Source: an uncultured Acetatifactor sp.
Lineage (GTDB): Bacteria > Bacillota > Clostridia > Lachnospirales > Lachnospiraceae
Reading direction: 5' to 3'
DNA length: 64,000 nt
NCBI GenBank assembly: GCA_947631615.1
Contig: CANRLX010000002.1
Location: forward strand, 1-64,000
Shown: one piece after another, positions 1 through 8,643 of the stretch
How the letters are laid out: every line of letters begins with the position of its first letter
Numbering within the stretch: the first letter of the stretch is position 1
Notes under the pieces: generated by a model
What the model was told of the DNA's origin: nothing
Database searches by the model: none
What the model saw: only the letters and a program-made list of their open reading frames with translations
Translations under genes and position numbers: made by a program

Positions 1-1
1 A

Positions 2-32
2 AAAGCGCATAGATGTTACTCTATACGCTTTG
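2..32 (-). terminator. Probable Rho-independent terminator of the 68..682 gene
   Basis: Imperfect inverted repeat AAAGCG-c-ATAGA / TCTAT-a-CGCTTT, with an A-run on the plus strand (U-run in the minus transcript) at the window edge. Confidence 0.55.
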
Positions 33-67
33 ATGATGTGTTTCTGTTTCGTTGTGTAAAAACATGA

Positions 68-682
68 TTACTTTTCTTCTCTAATATGTAATGAACATTG
101 AAAACTTTCCATGCACTCTAAAATGAGCCCAATCTGTTCATCGTTCATATTGTGACAGCAAAACTTCAATATTTGATGCTCTCTTTGAGAATCTACATCT
201 CGTCCATATTCCAAAATCCAAAAGTGTGTGTCCATCCAATCTTCCGTTTGCTCAAGACAGTCAAACCGCCAGTGTTTATCATCGCTTAGGGAATCATTTT
301 TCTGCCATCCAGTGAACAGGTCTTTGATCTTCTGGAGTATTTCATCAAGTGGAAGTGCTTGCAACGCTTTCAGCTTTCCTTTTCCCAAGCGATATTTTTC
401 AAATACTTCCTTGTCGTCCATGACAACCCCTTGCTTATACTGCCAAAAGACAAGATCGACATCACGCACTGACGGATATTCCCCGTGGAGCATGAAGTAG
501 GCGGTTTCCTCTAGTGTATTGTGACTCCAATATTCGCAACACTGCATCTGCAAGTCTTCTGCACTCCAATCTATACCAGTCAATTTTTGCATTTTTTCTG
601 TCTGCTTTTTGGTTGGTAAGTCATAGGAATCTGAAATCCGTTCTATCAGTTTTTTGACTTGTTCAAGAGTTTTATCCATCAT
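68..682 (-). CDS. Hypothetical protein (204 aa)
   Basis: Full-length ORF, no recognisable domain; followed by a terminator-like hairpin. Confidence 0.7.
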   Translation of the reverse strand: MMDKTLEQVKKLIERISDSYDLPTKKQTEKMQKLTGIDWSAEDLQMQCCEYWSHNTLEETAYFMLHGEYPSVRDVDLVFWQYKQGVVMDDKEVFEKYRLGKGKLKALQALPLDEILQKIKDLFTGWQKNDSLSDDKHWRFDCLEQTEDWMDTHFWILEYGRDVDSQREHQILKFCCHNMNDEQIGLILECMESFQCSLHIREEK

Positions 683-775
683 TTTATCCTCGCCTTCAAA
701 TATAGTAATATTTTACCACATTCACATCCATTTTCCTACCGTATTTTCATTAACTTTCTCCACTCAGTCCAACAT

Positions 776-907
776 CTATGAGACAAGGCATCTTACGTCT
801 GAAAATGCCTTGTCCTTCAGTTCCTTTATCATAGAGCGCAGTTTTTCCAGCGCTTCATCTGTGATGCGTCTGACTTCTTCCTCGGTAATGAATATCCGTT
901 TATCCAT
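776..907 (-). CDS. Small protein, 43 aa (MDKRIFITEEEVRRITDEALEKLRSMIKELKDKAFSDVRCLVS)
   Basis: Read by eye: ATG preceded by a GGAGGG Shine-Dalgarno, charged helical composition; absent from the minus-strand ORF track because it is short. Confidence 0.5.
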   Translation of the reverse strand: MDKRIFITEEEVRRITDEALEKLRSMIKELKDKAFSDVRCLVS

Positions 908-933
908 AAATTCCCTCCTTGTCCTTATTGTGA

Positions 934-957
934 ATAGTGTCATTGTACGAACACTAT
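934..957. promoter_or_regulatory. Candidate operator: perfect inverted repeat ATAGTGT-N10-ACACTAT
   Basis: Sits between the divergent 43-aa ORF and the HTH gene. Confidence 0.45.
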
Positions 958-1019
958 CGTTGATCTAATTTTACAAGGATAATTAAAATAATACAAGTCT
1001 TTTTTGAGGTAAATTTAGT

Positions 1020-1232
1020 ATGATAACATATGACCGTCTATGGGCAACTATGAAGGAAAAGGGGATTACCCAATACGACCTTTACACCCATTACAATATA
1101 AACCGCTCACAACTTAACCGATTGCGGCATAATCAGAATGTGCAGGTCAACACGATTGATAAGCTGTGCAACATTCTCCACTGTAATGTTGAGGACATTA
1201 TGGAACATTTTGAAGATGATAACGTATTCTGA
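1020..1232 (+). CDS. XRE/Cro-family HTH transcriptional regulator (70 aa)
   Basis: HTH_XRE-like sequence: MITYDRLWATMKEKGITQYDLYTHYNINRSQLNRLRHNQNVQVNTIDKLCNILHC. Confidence 0.85.
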   Translation: MITYDRLWATMKEKGITQYDLYTHYNINRSQLNRLRHNQNVQVNTIDKLCNILHCNVEDIMEHFEDDNVF

Positions 1233-1390
1233 TTTTCAACGCACTTCACGCCTATTTTCTAAGCTCATTCTGTTTCACCATCTGCCTTGCCTGCTCCCTC
1301 CGCTCGTCACTTAGCCTTCTTGGTTTACGATAAATAACGTATGATTTCGGCAGGGAATAGATCACGACAACGGCCCCCAAATCGACCCCA

Positions 1391-1430
1391 AGAAAAAAAG
1401 CCGGGCGGCACAGACCGCCGCTCGGCTTTT
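1391..1430 (-). terminator. Rho-independent terminator (bidirectional by sequence) of the MCP gene
   Basis: AAAAAAAGCCGGGCGG...CCGCCGCTCGGCTTTT: GC-rich hairpin with A-run and T-run flanks, just downstream of the 1478..3184 stop. Confidence 0.85.
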
Positions 1431-1477
1431 CCAACTTTTCTAACAATCCTAACCCTATAACAATCCCAACGCTATCT

Positions 1478-3184
1478 TTACAGGGTAAATTTCTTCACGT
1501 TGCCCTCCAGAGAATCGCTGATATCGGTCAGCTTTCCCACCGCATTATCACAGTCGTTCACAAGCTCGGACAACTGCGTCATCGTAGCGGAGGTCTCCTC
1601 CGTGGAGGCCGCATTCTCCTGGGAAATGGCAGCCAGGCTCTCCAGGTTGCCGTATACCTCGTCCTTCGCGTGATTGATGTTCTCAATCTCGCTGGCGATG
1701 CTGTCCACAGCCGCGGTAACGTTTGAGATCTCCGAATTAAGATGCCCAAATACGTCCCTGGTCTGGTTCAGCTTATTATACTGGTTCTGCATCTCTTCCA
1801 TCACCGCGTTCATTGCTTCCACGCTGCTGTTGGACTTGGCAATGAGCTGCTGCACGATCACTTCGATCTGCTGTGCCGACTGGCCGGACTGCTCCGCCAG
1901 CTTTCTCACCTCATCCGCAACTACCGCAAAGCCCCGGCCCTGCTCGCCTGCTCTCGCCGCTTCGATGGAGGCGTTCAGGGACAAAAGGTTCGTCTGTCCG
2001 GCAATGTCAGAGATCAAAGCCACCGCATTCTGAATTTCCATAGCGGACTGGTTGGTCTCATTCGTCTGCCTCTGCACACCCTCAATGGAATCTCTCGTGC
2101 TGGTGCTGATCGTCACAAGCTCCTCCAGCGTCTCGCTCACCTCACGGTTGGACCGTTCCATACCTTCCGCGGTCCGCATCAGTCCCATGATATCCTGAGA
2201 CGCCTTCTCCACCGCAATGCCCATGTCGTTCATCTGTCCGGAAACCGCCTGAGTCTCGTTTGCCTGGCTGGTGGCTCCGGTTGCGATCTCCTCCACCGCC
2301 ACATTGATATTGGAAATCGACTCGTTGATCGCCGAGAAATTCTGCTGGATATTCTCCGTAAACTCCGTCAGCGTATCGGAGGAAACGTGGAGATTGTGCA
2401 CGATCTCAATAAATTTGTTCATAAGGGAATCGATGGATCTGGCAATGTTTCCCACCTCGTCCCCTCTCTCGGTCATCCTCTGGCTGACTGCAAAATTCAG
2501 TCTGCCCTCCGCAACCTCGTTCAGGTTGCTGACCGACGAGCGGATGCTCTTCACAATATTTCTCACGATCAAAAGAACCAGCAGCATACATACCACCGCG
2601 ATCGCCACCATGAATACCGCTGTGGACATCAGCCTTGTGGAGTAGATCGCATGGGTATTCTTTACCGAGATACCGGTGAACAGAATGATCTCGTTTCCGT
2701 CCCCGTTATCCTCGATCAGACGGTACACGCCATAATAGGGCTCCCCCTCCACCGAAACGCTGTCCGAAAAATAATAGCCACTGTCCTTGATCGCATTATA
2801 TACCGTATCCGACATCTGCGTCCCAAGGATCCGATTTCCATCGGAACCGACGATGGTCGTCACTCTCCTGGTCATGCCGCAAAAAATAGTGACCTCCACT
2901 CCGGAATCCTGCTGAAACTTGTCGATCCGTCCGCTGTCCGCCGTCAAGTTCAAATCTCCCCGGTACAGTTCATCCCCCTGTAGAGAAAAGGGCTCTGTGC
3001 TGAGCAGATCAAGAACCTGTTGAACCGCGTAGTTAGAGGTTTTCAGGTGATCCTCCTGCAGGCGGTCCGCCATCAGAGTCCCAACGCTGTTAATGGAAAT
3101 CACGGCAAATATCACGAGCAAAAGAATCGGTAAAATAACACACGACAAAATTTTGGTCGTCAGACTGAGTTTTATTTTTTTCAT
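1478..3184 (-). CDS. Methyl-accepting chemotaxis protein (Cache-like sensor, HAMP, MCP signalling domain)
   Basis: N-terminal TM, periplasmic sensor, second TM, HAMP, and the conserved hairpin tip [47 protein letters not shown]. Confidence 0.95.
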   Translation of the reverse strand: MKKIKLSLTTKILSCVILPILLLVIFAVISINSVGTLMADRLQEDHLKTSNYAVQQVLDLLSTEPFSLQGDELYRGDLNLTADSGRIDKFQQDSGVEVTIFCGMTRRVTTIVGSDGNRILGTQMSDTVYNAIKDSGYYFSDSVSVEGEPYYGVYRLIEDNGDGNEIILFTGISVKNTHAIYSTRLMSTAVFMVAIAVVCMLLVLLIVRNIVKSIRSSVSNLNEVAEGRLNFAVSQRMTERGDEVGNIARSIDSLMNKFIEIVHNLHVSSDTLTEFTENIQQNFSAINESISNINVAVEEIATGATSQANETQAVSGQMNDMGIAVEKASQDIMGLMRTAEGMERSNREVSETLEELVTISTSTRDSIEGVQRQTNETNQSAMEIQNAVALISDIAGQTNLLSLNASIEAARAGEQGRGFAVVADEVRKLAEQSGQSAQQIEVIVQQLIAKSNSSVEAMNAVMEEMQNQYNKLNQTRDVFGHLNSEISNVTAAVDSIASEIENINHAKDEVYGNLESLAAISQENAASTEETSATMTQLSELVNDCDNAVGKLTDISDSLEGNVKKFTL

Positions 3185-3216
3185 TGGTATTTGCCTCCCA
3201 TGTTAGTTTTACTATA

Positions 3217-3245
3217 ATTTTACGCCCCCCCAGGGCAGTTGTCAA
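3217..3245 (-). promoter_or_regulatory. Promoter of the MCP gene: TTGACA-17 bp-TAAAAT
   Basis: -35 at 3240-3245, -10 at 3217-3222, 17-bp spacer containing a 7-bp C tract (G tract on the coding strand). Confidence 0.65.
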
Positions 3246-3292
3246 TAGGACAAAAAGGCACTGGAAGCTTAATTTTTCAACGGTATTTCCCC

Positions 3293-4552
3293 TCACTCCA
3301 CCGGCGTCGGGTTCTCCTCCACCACCCAGGGCAGGCCGTACCGGTTCAGAGCCTCCATATAGGGATCCGGATCAAACTCCTCCACATTGAACACTCCCGG
3401 CTTTTTCCAGACGCCGTCCATCACCAGCTTCGCGCCGATCATAGCGGGCACGCCGGTAGTATAGGAGATCGCCTGACTTCCCAGCTCTCGGTAACACTCT
3501 TGATGGTCGCAGACATTGTAGAGGTAAACGGACCGCTCCTTGCCGTCCTTCACTCCGGTAAAGATGCAGCCGATGTTGGTCTTGCCCACGGTGCGGGGCC
3601 CCAGGGAAGCGGGATCCGGCAGAAGCGTCTTTAGGAATTGGATGGGCACGATCTCTCTGCCCTCGAACATCACCGGATCCGTGCGCAGCATCCCCACATT
3701 CTCCAGACACTTCATGTGCGTCAGGTAGCTCTGCCCGAAGGTCATAAAGAACCGGATCCGCTTCACCCCGGGGATATTTTTCGCCAGAGACTCGATCTCC
3801 TCGTGGTGCAGCAGATACATATCCCGCTTTCCCACCTGCGCGAAGTCGTACTCCCGCTTAATCTCCATGGGTTTGGTCTCCACCCAATGCCCGTCCTCCC
3901 AGTAGGAGCCGTTTGCGGACACCTCCCGCAGATTGATCTCCGGATTGAAGTTCGTCGCAAAGGGATAGCCGTGATCGCCGCCGTTACAGTCCATAATGTC
4001 AATGTAGTGGATCTCGTCAAAATAATGCTTCAGAGCGTAGGCGGAGAACACCCCGGTCACGCCGGGGTCAAAGCCGGTTCCCAAAAGCGCCGTAATGCCC
4101 GCCTGCTCGAAGCGCTCTCTGTAATCCCACTGCCAGGAATAGTCGAAATAGGCCGTAAATCCCTTCTCCTTACACCGCTTTTCATAGACGGCGCGCCAGG
4201 CGGGATCCTCCGTGTCCTCCGCCTCGTAGTTGGCCGTGTCAATGTAATCCACCCTGCAGGCGAGGCAGGCGTCCATGATGGTCAAATCCTGATAGGGGAG
4301 CGCCAGATTTAAGACCGCCTGGGGCTTCACCCTCTCGATCAGAGCGATCAGCTCTTCCACCTTGTCCGCATCCACCTGCTCCGTGGTGATGACCGCCTTT
4401 GTCGTTCCCTCCAGCTTCGCCTTCAGAGCATCGCATTTGCTCTTGGTCCTGCTGGCGATACAGATCTCCCCAAAGGTCTCAGCGCATTTCGCGCACTTCT
4501 GGATGGCTACGGAAGCCACCCCGCCGCAGCCAATGATTAAAATTTTTCCCAT
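3293..4552 (-). CDS. Carboxynorspermidine dehydrogenase / saccharopine dehydrogenase family
   Basis: N-terminal Rossmann MGKILIIGCGGVASVAIQKCA; saccharopine-DH fold; context with speD/speE. Confidence 0.9.
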   Translation of the reverse strand: MGKILIIGCGGVASVAIQKCAKCAETFGEICIASRTKSKCDALKAKLEGTTKAVITTEQVDADKVEELIALIERVKPQAVLNLALPYQDLTIMDACLACRVDYIDTANYEAEDTEDPAWRAVYEKRCKEKGFTAYFDYSWQWDYRERFEQAGITALLGTGFDPGVTGVFSAYALKHYFDEIHYIDIMDCNGGDHGYPFATNFNPEINLREVSANGSYWEDGHWVETKPMEIKREYDFAQVGKRDMYLLHHEEIESLAKNIPGVKRIRFFMTFGQSYLTHMKCLENVGMLRTDPVMFEGREIVPIQFLKTLLPDPASLGPRTVGKTNIGCIFTGVKDGKERSVYLYNVCDHQECYRELGSQAISYTTGVPAMIGAKLVMDGVWKKPGVFNVEEFDPDPYMEALNRYGLPWVVEENPTPVE

Positions 4553-4590
4553 ATTCCGCCTCCGTTTTTATCGTTCCCCGTCGTTTTCAC

Positions 4591-4681
4591 GGTAGTTTTT
4601 TCACCGTGGTTTCTTCACTGTGGTTTCTTCACCGTGGTTTCTTCTCTGTAGTTTCTTTTGTGATTTTTTCTGTGGTTTCTT
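4591..4681. repeat. Degenerate ~14-bp tandem repeat (GTGGTTTCTTCACC-like) over the speE 3' end
   Basis: Successive GTGGTTTCTTCACT/GTGGTTTCTTCACC/GTGGTTTCTTCTCT/GTAGTTTCTTTTGT units read directly. Confidence 0.75.
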
Positions 4682-5549
4682 TTGCGGGCTCTTCCTCCTG
4701 CTCCACGCTCATGAGCAGCCGCTCCACGTAGGCCGGCAGACAGAAAGCCCCCTCATGCAGCTTCGGCGTGTAGTACTTCGTTTCAATGCCCAGCCGCCTC
4801 CACGCCTCCCCGTCCAGATCGTGGATGGGATGATACCGCTTGGACGCAAATCCAAACAGCCAATGTCCGGAAGGGTAGGTGGGTATGTGCGCCTGGTACA
4901 CCCTGCTGATGGGAAAGCTGTCCACGATCCTCTTGTGGGCCCTTCTGCAGGCCACGGCGTCCTCGTGATAAAAGGGGCTCTCGTGCTGGTTCACCATAAT
5001 GCCCTCTCCGGTCAACGCCCGATAACAGTTTCCGTAAAATTCCTTGGTAAACAGCCCCTCCCCCGGCCCGAAGGGATCCGTGGAGTCCACGATGATCAGG
5101 TCGTAGAGATCCTCCCGGGAGCGGATAAACCGCAGCCCGTCCTCATAGTAAATGTGAACCCTGGGATCCTCCAGGCTGCAGGTGGTCTGGGGCAGATATT
5201 TTTTACACACCTCCACCACCTGCTCGTCGATCTCCACCATATCGATCTGCTCGATCCCTTTATATTTGGCCAGCTCCCGAACCACGCCGCCGTCTCCAGC
5301 GCCCACCGCCAGCACCCTCCTCACATGGGGGTGCACCGCCATCGGCACGTGGGTGATCATCTCGTGATAGATAAATTCGTCCCGCTCTGTCAGCATCATA
5401 TAGCCGTCCAGGGTCAGGAATCTCCCAAACTCCGGAGACTCAAACACATCGATGCGCTGAAAGTCGCTCTGCCCGCTGTAGAGCTGCCTGTCCACGCGGA
5501 TGGACAGCTTTACGTCCGGAGTGTGCATCTCTGAAAACCAAAATTCCAT
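4629..5549 (-). CDS. speE: Polyamine aminopropyltransferase (spermidine synthase)
   Basis: Start at MEFWFSEMHTPDVKLSIRVD; motifs VLAVGAGDGGVVRELAKY and DLIIVDSTDPFGPGEGLFT. The ORF track start (5711) overlaps the upstream gene. Confidence 0.95.
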   Translation of the reverse strand: MEFWFSEMHTPDVKLSIRVDRQLYSGQSDFQRIDVFESPEFGRFLTLDGYMMLTERDEFIYHEMITHVPMAVHPHVRRVLAVGAGDGGVVRELAKYKGIEQIDMVEIDEQVVEVCKKYLPQTTCSLEDPRVHIYYEDGLRFIRSREDLYDLIIVDSTDPFGPGEGLFTKEFYGNCYRALTGEGIMVNQHESPFYHEDAVACRRAHKRIVDSFPISRVYQAHIPTYPSGHWLFGFASKRYHPIHDLDGEAWRRLGIETKYYTPKLHEGAFCLPAYVERLLMSVEQEEEPAKETTEKITKETTEKKPR

Positions 5550-5551
5550 CT

Positions 5552-7012
5552 CTACGCCCAAACCTCCTTCAACACATTCAAGCGCTCGATCCCTGGATCC
5601 TCCGGACCCGTCATGGAGCACCCCTTCTCCTTGGCGTAAGCGATATAACGCAATATCTCCTCTGTGATCTCCTCCCCGGGGGCCAGGATCGGGATCCCCG
5701 GCGGATAGCACATAACAAACTCGCTGCAGATGCGTCCCCCCGTCTCGGAAATCGGCAAGGATTCCTTCTCCGCGTAAAACGCGTCCTGGGGGGACACCAG
5801 GACCCTCGGATCTATGTATTCCTGGGTAAACATTCCGGCGCTGTCCCTGCTGTACTTTCGCTTGATCTCCGCCAGCGCGCTGATCAGGCGCTCGATCTCC
5901 CTCTCCCTGTCGCCGATGGAGATATAGGCCAGAATATTGGCGATATCTCCCAGCTCCACCTGGATATCGTACTCGTCCCGCAGCAGGTCGTACACCTCGA
6001 TACCCGCCAGGCCGATCCCCAGCGTGTTCACCGTCAGCTTGGTCCGGTCAAAGTCAAAGATGCTGTCGTGGTTGATCAATTCCGCCGTGTACGCATAGTA
6101 GCCGCCGATCCGGTTGATCTCCTCCCTGGCGTACTCCGCAAGCCGGGTCACCTTGGCAAACTCCTCCCGCCCTCTGAGGGCCAGGTTCCGCCTAGAGATG
6201 TCCAGACTTGCCAGAAGCAGATAGGACGCGCTGGTCGTCTGCGTCAGGTTGATGATCTGACGCACATACCCCGGCTGCATATCGGGCCCCACCAAAAGAA
6301 AAGAGCTCTGCGTCAGGCTGCCGCCGGACTTGTGCATACTGACGGACGCCATATCCGCTCCCGCCTCCATCGCGGACACCGGCATATTCCTGCCAAAATA
6401 AAAATGCGTTCCGTGGGCCTCGTCCGCCAGCACCTTCATGCCGTGGGCGTGGGCCAGCTTGACAATCGTCCTCAGATCGGAACAGATCCCGTAGTAGGTG
6501 GGATTGTTCACCAGCACCGCCACTGCGTCCGGATTCTCCCGTATGGCCTGCTCCACCTGGGACACCTTCATGCCCAGCGCGATCCCCAGCTCCCTGTCCA
6601 TATCGGGATTCACATAGATAGGCGTCGCGCCGTTTAACACCAGCGCGTTGATCACACTGCGGTGGACGTTCCTGGGCAGAATGATCTTATCCCCCTTCTT
6701 GCAGACGCTTAAGACCATGCTCTGCACAGAGGAGGTGGTCCCGCCCACCATCAAAAAAGCATAGGCCGCCCCGAACGCCTCCGCCGCCATCTCCTCCGCC
6801 TCCCGGATCACAGACACCGGATGGCAGAGATTGTCCAAAGGCTTCATGGAGTTTACGTCGATCCCCACGCAGCGCTGCCCCAGAAGCTCCACCAGCTCCG
6901 GATTGCCCCTGCCGCGTTTGTGTCCCGGCACGTCGAAGGGCACGATCCTGTTTTGTCTGAAATCCTCGAGGGCCTCGTAGATCGGAGCCCTCGACTGATT
7001 GAATCTTCCCAT
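5552..7012 (-). CDS. Orn/Lys/Arg decarboxylase, class I PLP (probable arginine or lysine decarboxylase)
   Basis: PLP site region VLADEAHGTHFYFGRNMPVSAMEAGADMASVSMHKSGGSLTQSS; operon context. Confidence 0.93.
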   Translation of the reverse strand: MGRFNQSRAPIYEALEDFRQNRIVPFDVPGHKRGRGNPELVELLGQRCVGIDVNSMKPLDNLCHPVSVIREAEEMAAEAFGAAYAFLMVGGTTSSVQSMVLSVCKKGDKIILPRNVHRSVINALVLNGATPIYVNPDMDRELGIALGMKVSQVEQAIRENPDAVAVLVNNPTYYGICSDLRTIVKLAHAHGMKVLADEAHGTHFYFGRNMPVSAMEAGADMASVSMHKSGGSLTQSSFLLVGPDMQPGYVRQIINLTQTTSASYLLLASLDISRRNLALRGREEFAKVTRLAEYAREEINRIGGYYAYTAELINHDSIFDFDRTKLTVNTLGIGLAGIEVYDLLRDEYDIQVELGDIANILAYISIGDREREIERLISALAEIKRKYSRDSAGMFTQEYIDPRVLVSPQDAFYAEKESLPISETGGRICSEFVMCYPPGIPILAPGEEITEEILRYIAYAKEKGCSMTGPEDPGIERLNVLKEVWA

Positions 7013-7016
7013 CCGT

Positions 7017-7775
7017 CTAATACACGTTCCTTCCGCTGAAAATCTCGATCATCTCCCGCCGCAGATTGTCCGTGATCTCGAGACGGGTCTTCGGCGGCAG
7101 CTCATACACGTCGCTGTTGAACAAATAGTTCTGGAGATCGATCTCCTTGATAAGCATTTTGGTGTGGAAGATATTGGCATCGTACACATTGATGTCCACC
7201 GCGTCGTATCGGCGCAGGATCTCCCGATTGATAAACTCCTGGATAGAGGTCATCTGACGGTCCATAAAGAGCTTGTGTCCCTGTACGTCCCTGGTAAATC
7301 CCCGCACCCGATAATCCATGGTGATGATATCGGAATCAAAAGAGCCGATCAGGTAGTCAAGCGTAGACAGCGGCGTGATCTCCCCGCAGGTGGCCACGTC
7401 GATATCCACGCGGAAGGTGGCAAGGCACGTCTCCGGATGATACTCCGGATACGTGTGCACGGTGATATGGCTCTTATCCAGATGCAGCACGGTGGTGTCC
7501 CCTGCGGGCACCATGCTCTCCTCCGCGATCAGGATGGTCACAGAGGAGCCCTGGGGCTCGTAGTCCTGGCTGGAGATATTGAGCACGTTGGCGCCGATCA
7601 TATCCGTCACATTGGTGAGGATCTTGGTCAGACGCTCCGAATTGTACTGCTGGTCAATATAGGCAATATAATCCTTCTGCTCCCGCTGGGTCTTCGCGTA
7701 GCACACATCATAGATGTTGAAGCTCAAGGATTTTGTAAGATTGTTAAATCCGTAAAGGGTTATCTTATCGCTCAT
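7017..7775 (-). CDS. speD: S-adenosylmethionine decarboxylase proenzyme
   Basis: Start at [26 protein letters not shown]; pyruvoyl cleavage region [17 protein letters not shown]. The ORF track extends in frame to a GTG at 7901. Confidence 0.93.
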   Translation of the reverse strand: MSDKITLYGFNNLTKSLSFNIYDVCYAKTQREQKDYIAYIDQQYNSERLTKILTNVTDMIGANVLNISSQDYEPQGSSVTILIAEESMVPAGDTTVLHLDKSHITVHTYPEYHPETCLATFRVDIDVATCGEITPLSTLDYLIGSFDSDIITMDYRVRGFTRDVQGHKLFMDRQMTSIQEFINREILRRYDAVDINVYDANIFHTKMLIKEIDLQNYLFNSDVYELPPKTRLEITDNLRREMIEIFSGRNVY

Positions 7776-7872
7776 AATCTCTCCTATCCGAATCCACGGC
7801 CGCCGGTACCGAAACGTCGAAGGCTGCGGGATATGCTCCCTCGTCCGGCGCGGTCGCAAAAACAGTACGACG

Positions 7873-7906
7873 AAAAAGGCAAGCGACGCATCCGCTGTCA
7901 CTTGCC
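7873..7906 (-). terminator. Terminator-like hairpin in the speD leader (attenuator candidate)
   Basis: Minus strand GGCAAGTGAC-agcggatgc-GTCGCTTGCC-TTTTT: ~10-bp stem with one mismatch followed by a U-run, ~100 nt upstream of speD. Confidence 0.7.
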
Positions 7907-8062
7907 GATCAATCCCATTTCATCAAACGCCCCTCTCCGTCCGGTACACGGAAACACCGCATACCCCTGCATAAAGCAGATCAAAGGCATTGTATTTTCG
8001 TATGAAATAACTGGATATTAGGTTTTTAGAGTCTATATAGTAAATATTTTACTTTTACTACT

Positions 8063-8213
8063 CTTATTGACCGTTTCACAAGTTAGGCGTGCAATCCGCA
8101 CCGGTTTATAGTAACCAACTTATAAAATTTGAGCTTTTAACTCAATCAATAAGGCAACCTATGTCGCCGAAAAAATATTTACATGGAAGACTCTTTCAAC
8201 TGTTTTCCATACA
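8063..8213 (-). ncRNA. Candidate structured leader RNA of the speD operon
   Basis: Perfect 8-bp closing stem (8063-8070/8146-8153) enclosing a TTGAG/CTCAA hairpin and a ~9-bp stem with two G-U pairs (on the minus strand) that itself encloses two hairpins; two more hairpins (8153-8168, 8183-8210) lie 5' of it. Confidence 0.55.
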
Positions 8214-8219
8214 ATTCGT

Positions 8220-8249
8220 ACTATAGCATACAAATTGGGGGTTCGTCAA
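8220..8249 (-). promoter_or_regulatory. Promoter for the speD operon: TTGACG-18 bp-TATAGT with extended -10 (TGC)
   Basis: Minus strand ATTGACGAACCCCCAATTTGTATGCTATAGT. Confidence 0.65.
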
Positions 8250-8277
8250 TTATATTTTTCTTTTTTGCCGGTTTTGG

Positions 8278-8628
8278 TCACAGGAAATCCATCTTTTCCT
8301 GCCGCATCTCCTCCTCGATCAGACCGATTCCGGCAAACACGGCCCAGATATACGGCGCCCCGTACATATTCAGAGTCTTGGGGCCTATGATCCGGCGCGG
8401 CGGATTCTCTCCCAGCTGATCCTTTACCAGTTTTTCATACGCCTTGTCAAAGGTGCTCTTGGTAATCGAGCGCTCCCGCCGATCCGTAAAGAGCTCGCCG
8501 CCCTTCACATAGTACGTGAAGGGCAGCCCTTTCTTTGTCAGAAAGCGTTTCCCCTGATGTGCCTCTATGGTTCCCCATAAATCCCCGTCTACGATAACAG
8601 ACGTATTGATCCTCATAATAAATGGCAA
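8278..8628 (-). CDS. Hypothetical protein (~112-116 aa)
   Basis: Full-length ORF; start may be at MRINTSVIVDGDLWG. No family recognised. Confidence 0.7.
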   Translation of the reverse strand: MPFIMRINTSVIVDGDLWGTIEAHQGKRFLTKKGLPFTYYVKGGELFTDRRERSITKSTFDKAYEKLVKDQLGENPPRRIIGPKTLNMYGAPYIWAVFAGIGLIEEEMRQEKMDFL

Positions 8629-8643
8629 TCCTTTCCCACTCGC

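Noticed and set aside
1252-1446. 64-aa minus-strand ORF
   Set aside because: Its N-terminus (KLEKPSGGLCRPAFFLG) is just the translated Rho-independent terminator of the MCP gene. The C-terminal part (VIYRKPRRLSDERREQARQMVKQNELRK) could be a decayed gene remnant, but is not supported as an intact CDS.
1742-2983. 413-aa plus-strand ORF opposite the MCP gene
   Set aside because: Antisense shadow of the MCP; no plausible product.
7776-7901. N-terminal 42-aa extension of SpeD starting at GTG 7901
   Set aside because: SpeD family proteins begin near [13 protein letters not shown], which has a GGAGAG SD; the extension overlaps the terminator hairpin. Kept only as part of the leader observation.
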